From Streptomyces pinistramenti (GTDB taxonomy: Bacteria; Actinomycetota; Actinomycetes; Streptomycetales; Streptomycetaceae), in contig NZ_JAJCXB010000003.1 of NCBI RefSeq assembly GCF_020564935.1, forward strand, positions 248,001 through 312,000: DNA of 64,000 nucleotides, read 5' to 3'. The translations under genes and the position numbers were made by a program. How positions within the stretch are numbered: the first letter of the stretch is position 1; each line of letters opens with the position of its first letter. The notes under the pieces were generated by a model. That model searched no databases, had not been told where the DNA came from, and worked only from the letters and a program-made list of their open reading frames with translations. This document shows, piece by piece, positions 15,878 to 23,660 of the stretch.

Positions 15878-17275
15878 ATGGCATCCGCCATCCCAGCCTC
15901 GATGGACCGGCCGCACTTCATCGGCATCGGCGGAGCCGGCATGTCGGGCATCGCCAAGATCCTCGCGCAGCGCGGCGCCAAGGTGGCGGGCAGCGACGCC
16001 AAGGAGTCCGCGACCGCCCAGGCCCTGCGTGAGCTGGGCGCCACGGTCCACATCGGCCACGCCGCAGAGCATCTGGCCGAGGACGCCACCGGCGTCGTCG
16101 TCTCCTCCGCGATCCGCGACGACAACCCCGAGCTGGCCGCCGCCCGCGAACGCGGCATCCCGGTGGTGCACCGCTCCGACGCGCTCGCCTCCCTGATGGA
16201 CGGCCGCCGCCCGATCGCTGTCGCGGGCACCCACGGCAAGACGACGACCACGTCCATGCTCGCCGTCTCGCTGACCTCGCTCGGCCTCAAGCCGTCGTAC
16301 GCCATCGGCGGCGACCTCGACACCCCCGGCTCCAACGCCGAACACGGCAGCGGCGAGATCTTCGTGGCCGAGGCCGACGAGAGCGACCGCAGCTTCCACA
16401 AGTACGCCCCCGAGGTCGCCATCGTCCTCAACGTCGAGCTGGACCACCACGCCAACTACGCCTCGATGGACGAGATCTACGAGTCCTTCGAGACGTTCAT
16501 CGGCCGGGTGCGGCCCGGCGGCACCCTCGTCGTCTGCGCCGACCAGCCCGGCGCCCGCGAGCTGACCGAGAAGGTCTCCGGCCGGTACGACATCGAGGTC
16601 GTCACCTACGGCGAGTCGCAGGACGCCGACGTCCGCATCCTCAAGATCAACCCGCGCGGCCTGACCAGCGACGTCAGCGTCTCCCTCGTCACCGGCCGGA
16701 TCCTCACCTTCACCGTCTCCGTCCCCGGCAGGCACTACGCGCTCAACGCCGTCGCCGCGCTCGCCGCCGGCATCGCCCTGGGCCTGCCGCCGCACAACCT
16801 CGCCTCCGCGCTCGGCACCTACACCGGAGTCAAGCGCCGCCTCCAGCTCAAGGGCGAGGCGGCCGGCGTCCAGGTCATCGACTCCTACGCGCACCACCCC
16901 ACCGAGATGACCGCCGACCTGGAGGCCATCCGCGGCGCCGCTGCCGACACCCGCGTCCTGGTCGTCTTCCAGCCCCACCTCTTCTCCCGCACCCAGGAGC
17001 TGGGCACGGAAATGGGCCAGGCACTCGCCCTCGCCGACGCCTCCGTGGTCCTGGACATCTACCCGGCACGCGAGGACCCGGTCCCCGGCGTCACCAGCGC
17101 CCTGATCATCGACGCGGCCCGTGCGGCGGGCGCCGAGGTCACCGCCGAGAGCGACCGCGCCGCGATCCCGGACGTGATCGCAGGAATGGCCGAGCCCGGT
17201 GACCTTGTTCTCACCATGGGCGCGGGCGATGTGACCGACCTCGGCCCCGCCATCCTGTCCCGCCTGGGCAGCTGA
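15878..17275 (+). CDS. murC: UDP-N-acetylmuramate--L-alanine ligase
   Basis: A 465-residue cytoplasmic Mur ligase that adds L-Ala to UDP-MurNAc with ATP. The N-terminal UDP-binding Rossmann loop is FIGIGGAGMSGIAKIL. The ATP loop is VAGTHGKTTTTSML near residue 112, followed by AEADESDRSF and the central-domain LNVELDHHANY. The C-terminal domain carries IDSYAHHPTEMTADL and VVFQPHLFSRT. Length is normal. ATG at 15878 follows AGGGAGACCC. It stands apart from the dcw cluster, upstream of msrB. Confidence 0.95.
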   Translation: MASAIPASMDRPHFIGIGGAGMSGIAKILAQRGAKVAGSDAKESATAQALRELGATVHIGHAAEHLAEDATGVVVSSAIRDDNPELAAARERGIPVVHRSDALASLMDGRRPIAVAGTHGKTTTTSMLAVSLTSLGLKPSYAIGGDLDTPGSNAEHGSGEIFVAEADESDRSFHKYAPEVAIVLNVELDHHANYASMDEIYESFETFIGRVRPGGTLVVCADQPGARELTEKVSGRYDIEVVTYGESQDADVRILKINPRGLTSDVSVSLVTGRILTFTVSVPGRHYALNAVAALAAGIALGLPPHNLASALGTYTGVKRRLQLKGEAAGVQVIDSYAHHPTEMTADLEAIRGAAADTRVLVVFQPHLFSRTQELGTEMGQALALADASVVLDIYPAREDPVPGVTSALIIDAARAAGAEVTAESDRAAIPDVIAGMAEPGDLVLTMGAGDVTDLGPAILSRLGS

Positions 17276-17291
17276 GCTGAGGAGGCCCCAG

Positions 17292-17699
17292 ATGCCGTAC
17301 GAGATCGACAAGCCCGACGAACAGTGGCGCGCGGAGCTGAGCCCCGCGGAGTACCAGGTGCTCCGCCGGGCCGGCACCGAGCCCGCCTTCGTCGGTGAGT
17401 ACACCGACACCGAGACCACGGGTGTCTACTCCTGCCGCGGCTGCGGCGCCGAACTGTTCCGCTCCGACACCAAGTTCGCGAGCCACTGCGGCTGGCCGTC
17501 CTTCTACGACCCGAAGGACACCGACGCCGTGGAACTCATCGAGGACCGCTCACACGGCATGCTGCGCACCGAGGTCCGCTGCGCCCGCTGCGGCTCCCAC
17601 CTCGGCCACGTCTTCGAGGGCGAGGGCTACCCGACCCCCACCGACCAGCGGTACTGCATCAACTCGATCTCGCTGCGGCTGGCGGCGGACGGGGGCTGA
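17292..17699 (+). CDS. msrB: Peptide-methionine (R)-S-oxide reductase
   Basis: A 135-residue repair enzyme that reduces R-methionine sulfoxide in proteins, regenerated by thioredoxin. Zinc is held by C48/C51 (CRGC) and C97/C100 (CARC). The catalytic Cys is C122 in RYCINS, with SHCGWPSFY and the conserved HLGHVF loop. There is a strong GAGGAGG ribosome site. It begins 16 bases after murC and probably shares its transcript. Confidence 0.95.
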   Translation: MPYEIDKPDEQWRAELSPAEYQVLRRAGTEPAFVGEYTDTETTGVYSCRGCGAELFRSDTKFASHCGWPSFYDPKDTDAVELIEDRSHGMLRTEVRCARCGSHLGHVFEGEGYPTPTDQRYCINSISLRLAADGG

Positions 17700-17725
17700 G
17701 GGCCGCGGCCCGCGCGGGAGCGTAC

Positions 17726-17757
17726 GGGGCGCCGGCGGACCGCTCCGCCGGCGCCCC
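17726..17757. terminator. Strong bidirectional terminator hairpin
   Basis: A perfect 14-bp stem: the arm 17726-17739 (GGGGCGCCGGCGGA) pairs with 17744-17757 around a CCGC loop. It sits between the convergent msrB and phosphopantetheinyl transferase genes. Confidence 0.8.
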
Positions 17758-17778
17758 GCCGCGTCCCCGTCCGGCCCG

Positions 17779-18438
17779 TCAGCGCGGCACCGTGATCGCC
17801 GTGACCACGAGCCCCGACGCGACCAGCCAGCGGCCGTGGAAGGTGGTGATCCGGGCGCCGTCGACCCGGGGGCCTTCCACCAGGAGGCGGGCGGCGAAGG
17901 TGGCGTTCGTCGGGTCGAGGGTGAGGTGGGCCTGTTCGAAGTCCAGCCAGCGGCCGGTGAGCGGGTACCACGCCTTGTAGACGCTTTCCTTGGCGCTGAA
18001 GATCAGCCGGTCCCAGTGGACGTCGGGCTGTGCGGCGCGCAGCCGGGAGAGCTGCTCGCGTTCCTCGGGGAGCGTGACGAGGTCGACGACTCCGGCGTCC
18101 TTGACCGGCTGGTGGGGTTCCGCGTCCAGTCCGACGGAGGCGAAGTCCGTGGCGCGGGCGACCGCGGCCGCGCGGTAGCCGGTGCAATGGGTCATCGCGC
18201 CGACCAGCCCGTCGGGCCAGCGCGGTGCCCGGTCGGGGCCCGGCAGCAGGGGCGCGGGCGCGATGCCGAACTCGGCCAGGGCGGCGCGGGCGCAGGCGCG
18301 TACGGTGCCGAACTCGTGCTGGCGGACGGGGACCGCGCGGGCCACCGCCGCCCGTTCCTCGGGGAACATGTCGGACAGCGGACGGTCGTTGAACGCCTCG
18401 GACACCGCGATCGGCGGGGGCAGCAGCTTGTCGATCAT
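17779..18438 (-). CDS. 4'-phosphopantetheinyl transferase (EntD/Sfp type)
   Basis: A 219-residue transferase that loads phosphopantetheine from CoA onto carrier proteins of siderophore, NRPS or PKS systems. Motifs are MTHCTGYRAAAVAR near residue 81, the Mg-binding VGLDAEPH near 100, and IFSAKESVYKAWYP near 150. The enterobactin-type N-terminus (PPPIAVSEAF, LFPEE-like MFPEERAAV) supports the Sfp/EntD class. ATG at 18438 overlaps the upstream phosphoesterase stop by 4 bp. No NRPS or PKS genes lie in the window, so it probably serves distant clusters. Confidence 0.88.
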   Translation of the reverse strand: MIDKLLPPPIAVSEAFNDRPLSDMFPEERAAVARAVPVRQHEFGTVRACARAALAEFGIAPAPLLPGPDRAPRWPDGLVGAMTHCTGYRAAAVARATDFASVGLDAEPHQPVKDAGVVDLVTLPEEREQLSRLRAAQPDVHWDRLIFSAKESVYKAWYPLTGRWLDFEQAHLTLDPTNATFAARLLVEGPRVDGARITTFHGRWLVASGLVVTAITVPR

Positions 18439-19352
18439 GCCGTCGCCCCGGTGGTCACCGGCGGCAGGATCTGCACCGGGCGGCCCGGCTCCTTCGCCCG
18501 CCCGCGCCACTCCCGCGGGTAGCCCAGCGACACTTCCTGGTGCGGGACGCCGTCGCAGGTCAGCAGCCGCGGGATGTGCAGATGCCCGTAGACGACGGTC
18601 GCGGCACGGAAGCGGCGGGGCCAGTCGGCGGTCGCCTCGCTGCCGCACCACAGGGAGAATTCCGGGTAGCGCAGCGGCCGGAGCGGCTCGCGTACCAGCG
18701 GGAAGTGGTTGACGAGGATGGTGGGCAGCTCTTCGGGGATCCCGGCGAGCCGGGCTTCGGTGGCCGCCAGCCGGGCCCGGCACCACGCGTCGCGGGTGGG
18801 GTACGGGTCGGGGTGCAGGAAGTACTCGTCGCTGCATACCACTCCGGCGTCGTGGGCGACGGCGAGCGCCGCTTCCTTGGTGTCCGTGCCCGCCGGCCGG
18901 AACGAGTAGTCGTAGAGGAGGAAGAGCGGCGCGATGACCGCGGGCCCGCCCTCGCCCTCCCACACCGGGTACGGGTCTTCGGGGCTCACCACCCCCAACT
19001 CGCGGCAGATCTCCACCAGATGCTCGTAGCGGGCGACGCCGCGCAGCTGTACCGGGTCGCTGTTCGGCGTCCACAGTTCGTGGTTGCCCGGAACCCAGAC
19101 GACCTTGGCGAAGCGTTCGCTGAGCCGGGTCAGTGCCCAGCGGATGTCGTCGATGTGCTCGCCGACGTCCCCGGCGACCAGCAGCCAGTCCTCGTCCGAC
19201 TCCGGGGCCAGCTGTTCGACGATGTCGCGGTTCTCGGTGTACCTGACGTGCAGGTCGCTGACGGCGACCAGTTTGCCGCCCCGGGCGGCCCGGTCGGGCC
19301 GGGGCCGGTCGATGGTGGGCAGCGGGCCGGTCGCGCGGATCTCGTAAGTCAC
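18435..19352 (-). CDS. Calcineurin-like metallophosphoesterase
   Basis: A 305-residue protein. Dinuclear metal-site motifs are in order: VAVSDLHVRYTEN (D-x-H), LLVAGDVGEH (GD), VPGNHELW (GNHE), ILVNHFPL (H) and VVYGHLHIP (GHxH). The family hydrolyses phospho-mono- or diesters. The start is GTG 19352 (TYEIRATGPLP). No ribosome site is visible, so the message may be leaderless or start elsewhere. It is coupled to the phosphopantetheinyl transferase downstream; a similar gene pair is common in Streptomyces, but the reason is unknown. Confidence 0.85.
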   Translation of the reverse strand: MTYEIRATGPLPTIDRPRPDRAARGGKLVAVSDLHVRYTENRDIVEQLAPESDEDWLLVAGDVGEHIDDIRWALTRLSERFAKVVWVPGNHELWTPNSDPVQLRGVARYEHLVEICRELGVVSPEDPYPVWEGEGGPAVIAPLFLLYDYSFRPAGTDTKEAALAVAHDAGVVCSDEYFLHPDPYPTRDAWCRARLAATEARLAGIPEELPTILVNHFPLVREPLRPLRYPEFSLWCGSEATADWPRRFRAATVVYGHLHIPRLLTCDGVPHQEVSLGYPREWRGRAKEPGRPVQILPPVTTGATA

Positions 19353-19429
19353 GTTCGCAGTAAAGACGGTGGGGGAGGGGTGACGAAAGAGGTGGACGGG
19401 GTGGCGGGGCGGCGGAGTGGGGCCCGGCC

Positions 19430-20995
19430 TCATGGACGTTCCTGGCCGGGGCCGCGCGCGGGCGGGGTGCCGCCGCGGCGGATGCGGAGGGCGAGCCACA
19501 GGTCGAAGCGGTCGTCGGCGTCGTCGAGCCGCCGCCCGGTGAGGGCCATGACCTTGTCCAGGCGGTTGCGGACGGTGTGCCGGTGGACGCCGAGCCGCCG
19601 GCTGGTGGCGTCCCAGGCGCCGCCGGTCTCCAGCCAGGCCGCCAGGGTCGCCAGCAACTCCCCGCCGCTGTCCGCGAGATCGAGCGGGCCCAGCACGCTG
19701 TCCGTGTAGCCGAGCAGGGTGTGCCGGTCGCCCAGGCCGAGCAGCAGCCGGCTGGTCTCGCTCTGCCGGGCCTCGGCCGGCTCGCCCGCCGCCCGGCTCA
19801 CGCCGAGCAGCCCCGCCGCCTGGCGCAGCGACACCCGGACCGACTCGGGCGCCGTGGCAGGACCGATACCGGCCGGGCGGTGCGGCGCGAACCTGCCGAG
19901 CACCTCGCGGATGCCCAGGTCCTCGCCCGCCACCGCCTCGACCGCCCCGCCCGCCACCCGGACCAGACCGCCGGGCAGCGCGAGCGCCAGCGCGGCGGCC
20001 AACTCCTGCGCCGCCGCCTCCCGCGCCCCGTCGTCAGGACCGCCCGGCGCCTCGACCACGATGCCGCGCACCCGGTCGGCGGCGAGGCCCACCGACGCCA
20101 GCAGGCCGCGGGCCCGCTCGGCGCCGGGCCCTTCGCCGGCCAGCAGCTCGGACAGCAGCGCCGACCTGCGGCGCCGTTCCGGCTCGTCGCGCAGATGACG
20201 GCGCTCAAGCTCCAGCGAGAGCAGCGAGACCAGGCCGGGCACCACCGAACGGGCCGCGCCGTCCGGGCGGCCGGTGAGCAGCAGCAGGCCGCGCAGCGTG
20301 CGGGCACCGAGCGGCTGGACCTCCAGCTGCCGGCCGGCGACCGTGCTGGCGGCGCTGCCGCGGAGCCCGCGGGCGGCGACCCGTTCGATCAGGTCGCGGG
20401 CCTCGTCCGGCGCCGCTCCGTCCGTCCCGGTGCCGGGGCCGCCGCCCGAGGCGAGCAGCCGGCCCAGCGGGTCGAGCACCGCGGCCCCCACACCGGTCGC
20501 CGCCGTCCACTCCTGGAGCATCGGCCGCAGCCCGTCGCCTGCGGCCGCCGCGGTCAGCCGGCGCTGGGTGGCGAACGCCCGCGCCAGCATCTCGCGCTGC
20601 TCGTGGGCCCGCGCGTCGAAGACCGCCTTGGTGACCGCGATGAACGGCACCTCGTCCGGCACGGTCAGCAGCGGCAGCCCGGCCGCACGCGCGGCGTCCA
20701 CCAGCGGGCGCGGCGCCTCCTGGAACGGCAGCCCCTGGCCGAGCCCCAGCGCCAGGCAGGCCGCGCCGCCGTCGGCGACGTCCTGGACGTACGCCCGGCA
20801 GGCGGCGGGCTCCATCGGCAGCAACAGGCCGACGGACATCAGCAGTTCGCCGCCCTGTAGCCACTTGCCCGGTTGCCGCAGATCCGAGACGGTCGCCGCC
20901 TCGATGGTCCGCGCGCGCAGCGGCTCCGGGATGTCGTAGGCGGCGGACAGGGCGAGGCCGGGCCGGGCCAGCAGGTCGGAGATACGCAGGGGCAT
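19430..20995 (-). CDS. PucR-family transcriptional regulator
   Basis: A 521-residue regulator. The N-terminal PucR domain (residues 1-130; RISDLLARPGLALS, WLQGGELLMSVGLLL, LTVPDEVPFIAVTKAVFD) is followed by a GGDEF-like CdaR middle region and the C-terminal helix-turn-helix WLETGGAWDATSRRLGVHRH with TVRNRLDKVMALTG. Relatives control purine, amino-acid or other catabolic genes. It lies 75 bases downstream of treZ on the same strand. Its target is not evident; the xanthine dehydrogenase genes are 40 kb away. Confidence 0.88.
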   Translation of the reverse strand: MPLRISDLLARPGLALSAAYDIPEPLRARTIEAATVSDLRQPGKWLQGGELLMSVGLLLPMEPAACRAYVQDVADGGAACLALGLGQGLPFQEAPRPLVDAARAAGLPLLTVPDEVPFIAVTKAVFDARAHEQREMLARAFATQRRLTAAAAGDGLRPMLQEWTAATGVGAAVLDPLGRLLASGGGPGTGTDGAAPDEARDLIERVAARGLRGSAASTVAGRQLEVQPLGARTLRGLLLLTGRPDGAARSVVPGLVSLLSLELERRHLRDEPERRRRSALLSELLAGEGPGAERARGLLASVGLAADRVRGIVVEAPGGPDDGAREAAAQELAAALALALPGGLVRVAGGAVEAVAGEDLGIREVLGRFAPHRPAGIGPATAPESVRVSLRQAAGLLGVSRAAGEPAEARQSETSRLLLGLGDRHTLLGYTDSVLGPLDLADSGGELLATLAAWLETGGAWDATSRRLGVHRHTVRNRLDKVMALTGRRLDDADDRFDLWLALRIRRGGTPPARGPGQERP

Positions 20996-21070
20996 GGACG
21001 TAGTGTCCACCACGGGGGAGCCGGGTGGACGGTCGGGCGAGCGGGGCTCTTCCGGCCGGTGGAGGCCGGT

Positions 21071-22840
21071 TCAGGCCAGGATCACGGCCGACTCCGGGGG
21101 CAGTCGCAGCACGCCGTCGGGGCCGGGGTGTCCGGGCGCGGGCCAGCCGGCCAGCGGGCGCGGATCCGGTGTGCCCAGCGGCACCGCCGCGGTCTCCCCG
21201 GACAGGTTCACCGCCACCAGGACCGGGCCGCGGCGCAGCAGCAGCCACCGTGCCCGCTCGTCGTACGTGACGTGGGTGGCGGTCAGGTCGGGGTCGGTCA
21301 GCGCGGGCAGTTCGTGCCGCAGCGCGATCAGCGTGCGGTGCCAGGACAGCAGCGCGTCGTGCGGCGCGGTGGTGGCCTCGGTCCGGTCCAGGACGCAGCG
21401 CTCGCGGGTGGCCGGGTCCTGCGGGTCGGGCCGGCCGTCCGCCGAAGCGCCGTGCCCGCCCCGGCCGTGGGCGGCGAACTCCCGGCGCCGCCCGGCCCGT
21501 ACGGCCTCGGCCAGTTCCGGGTCGGTGTGGTCGGTGAAGTACTGCCACGGGGTCCGCGCGCCCCACTCCTCGCCCATGAACAGCATCGGGGTGAAAGGAC
21601 CGCACAGCACCAGCGCGGCCGCGCAGGCCAGCAGGCCGGGGGACACGGTGGCGGCGAGCCGGTCGCCGTGTGCCCGGTTGCCGATCTGGTCGTGGCTCTG
21701 CGCGTAGGCGAGCAGGCGGTGCGCGGGGGTGCGGTGCCGGTCCAGCGGTGCGCCGTGCGACCGGCCCCGGAAGCGGGAATAGCTGCCGTCGTGGAAGAAG
21801 CCGCCGGTCAGGGTCTTGGCGAGGGCGGCGAGCGGGGCGCGCGCGAAGTCGGCGTAGTAGCCCTGGGATTCGTCGGTCAGCGCGGTGTGCAGGGCGTGGT
21901 GGACATCGTCGTTCCACTGCGCGTGCAGCCCGTGGCCGCCGGCCGCGCGCGGCGTGCAGGTCCGCGGGTCGTTGAGATCGGACTCGGCGATCAGGAACAG
22001 CGGCCGCCGCAGGTGTCCGGCGAGCGCGTCCACCGCGGCGGACAGCTCCGCGAGGAAGTGCCGGGCGCGGGTGTCGCGCAGCGCGTGCACGGCGTCCAGA
22101 CGGAGCCCGTCGATGCGGTAGTCGCGCAGCCAGCCGAGTGCACTGCCGACGAGGTACCGGCGCACCTCGTCGGAGCCGGGAGCGTCGAGGTTGACCGCGG
22201 CGCCCCACGGTGTGTGATGCGTCGCGGTGAAGTACGGGCCGAAGGACGGGAGGCAGTTGCCCGACGGGCCGAGGTGGTTGTGCACCACGTCGAGGACGAC
22301 GCCGAGCCCGTGGCCGTGCGCCGCGTCCACGAACCGCTTGAGCCCGTCGGGACCGCCGTACGGTTCGTGCACCGCCCAGGGGGCGATCCCGTCGTAGCCC
22401 CAGCCGTGGGTGCCGGGGAAGGGGCAGACCGGCATCAGGGAGACGTGGGTGATGCCCAGGGCCGCGAGGTGCGCCAGGTGCGCGGCCGCGGCGTCGAAGG
22501 TGCCCTGCTGCGTGCACGTGCCGACGTGCAGTTCGTAGAGGACGGCGCCGGGGAGCGGGCGGCCCTGCCAGGGCTGTTGCCAGTCGAAGCGGGTGTGGTC
22601 GACGACGGCGCCGGGGCCGCCGGGTCCTTCCGGCAGCCGGGCCGCGCGCGGGTCGGGGAGCGGCGGGCCGCCGTCGATCCGGTAGGCGTAGCGGTCGCCG
22701 TGCCGGGCCGCCGCCTCGATGTGCCACCAGCCCTCGCGGGCGGTGTCGCGGGCCAGGGACAGTGCCCGTTCCCCGGCGCGCGCGCCCGCCCACCGGAGCG
22801 TGACCTGCGCGGCGTCCGGCGCCCACACCTCGAACAGCAC
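21071..22840 (-). CDS. treZ: Malto-oligosyltrehalose trehalohydrolase
   Basis: A 589-residue GH13 enzyme that cuts trehalose from maltooligosyl-trehalose. An N-terminal beta-sandwich (residues 1-90; LFEVWAPDAAQVTLRW) leads into the barrel: YELHVGTCTQQGTFDAA, GVVLDVVHNHLGPSGN, nucleophile Asp in GLRLDAVHAL, acid Glu in FLIAESDLND, and YAQSHDQIGNR. The C-terminal all-beta domain ends RLPPESAVILA. GTG at 22840 follows GAAGGAGTCAGCC. With treY and glgX on the same strand it completes the TreXYZ route. Confidence 0.93.
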   Translation of the reverse strand: MLFEVWAPDAAQVTLRWAGARAGERALSLARDTAREGWWHIEAAARHGDRYAYRIDGGPPLPDPRAARLPEGPGGPGAVVDHTRFDWQQPWQGRPLPGAVLYELHVGTCTQQGTFDAAAAHLAHLAALGITHVSLMPVCPFPGTHGWGYDGIAPWAVHEPYGGPDGLKRFVDAAHGHGLGVVLDVVHNHLGPSGNCLPSFGPYFTATHHTPWGAAVNLDAPGSDEVRRYLVGSALGWLRDYRIDGLRLDAVHALRDTRARHFLAELSAAVDALAGHLRRPLFLIAESDLNDPRTCTPRAAGGHGLHAQWNDDVHHALHTALTDESQGYYADFARAPLAALAKTLTGGFFHDGSYSRFRGRSHGAPLDRHRTPAHRLLAYAQSHDQIGNRAHGDRLAATVSPGLLACAAALVLCGPFTPMLFMGEEWGARTPWQYFTDHTDPELAEAVRAGRRREFAAHGRGGHGASADGRPDPQDPATRERCVLDRTEATTAPHDALLSWHRTLIALRHELPALTDPDLTATHVTYDERARWLLLRRGPVLVAVNLSGETAAVPLGTPDPRPLAGWPAPGHPGPDGVLRLPPESAVILA

Positions 22841-23083
22841 GGCTGACTCCTTCGTCGTCGCCCGCGCCCGGTGCGCCGGACGACAGGTACGGCGCGACGC
22901 GGGTGCCCCGAAGGAAACACGCCGACGCGCCGCCCGCCGGGCCGACGTGGCGGGAGCGGCCGACAACGCGCCGGTCGGCCCGCGCCCGTTCGCGTCGTGC
23001 CGGTGCGTGCCCCGGGTGCGGCGTCCGCGCGGGACGGGTACCTCGCCTGGACAGCGGCTCGTGCGCGCCGGAGAATCACCGTC

Positions 23084-23641
23084 ATGACTTCGCTCGATTT
23101 CCCCGCGCGGCCGGCGCGCCCGTCGGACGCGGACCGGGAACGTGCGCTGCACGTGCTGCGCGAGGGCGCGGCGGAGGGACGACTGTCCCAGGACACCTTT
23201 CTGCGGCGGCTCGAACTGGTCCTCACCGCCCAGGCGTGCTCCGAACTCTCCCTGGCCACGGCCGACTTGGAGAGCCGCGGCAAGGCCCAGGGTGCGGTGC
23301 TGCGGATGGTGGGCCGGATGTCGGCCTTCCACATCAGGATCCGCCGGGCCTGGCGCACGGAGCGGCTGCCCAAGCTGATGCTCCCGTCGCCGGGGCCCAT
23401 CCCGCTGACGATCGGCCGGGCGCCGGGTGTCGGCCTCCGGCTGAACCACGAGACGGTGTCGCGCTCCCACGCCGCACTGCGCAGCGAGGGCAAGGGCTGG
23501 ATGCTGCGCGACCTCGGCTCCACCAACGGCACCTGCGTCAACGGCCGCCGGGTGGTGGGCGAGGTGCCGGTGGGGCCCGGCGATCACATCACTTTCGGAC
23601 ATGTGGATTACGTCTTGACGGAGCGCGGAAACGGCCCCTGA
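23084..23641 (+). CDS. DUF1707-FHA domain protein
   Basis: A 185-residue protein. An N-terminal DUF1707 domain (about residues 9-62; RPSDADRERALHVLREGAAE, GRLSQDTFLRRLELVLTA) is joined to a C-terminal FHA domain (about 100-180) with LTIGRAPGVGLRLNHETVSR, SHAALR and LRDLGSTNGTCVNG. The Arg and Ser that grip phosphothreonine are present. Such proteins read Ser/Thr-kinase signals; DUF1707 is often membrane-associated, but no helix is seen here. ATG at 23084 has GGAG 10 bases upstream. Confidence 0.88.
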   Translation: MTSLDFPARPARPSDADRERALHVLREGAAEGRLSQDTFLRRLELVLTAQACSELSLATADLESRGKAQGAVLRMVGRMSAFHIRIRRAWRTERLPKLMLPSPGPIPLTIGRAPGVGLRLNHETVSRSHAALRSEGKGWMLRDLGSTNGTCVNGRRVVGEVPVGPGDHITFGHVDYVLTERGNGP

Positions 23642-23660
23642 CGCCCCCGGCGGCCCCCGC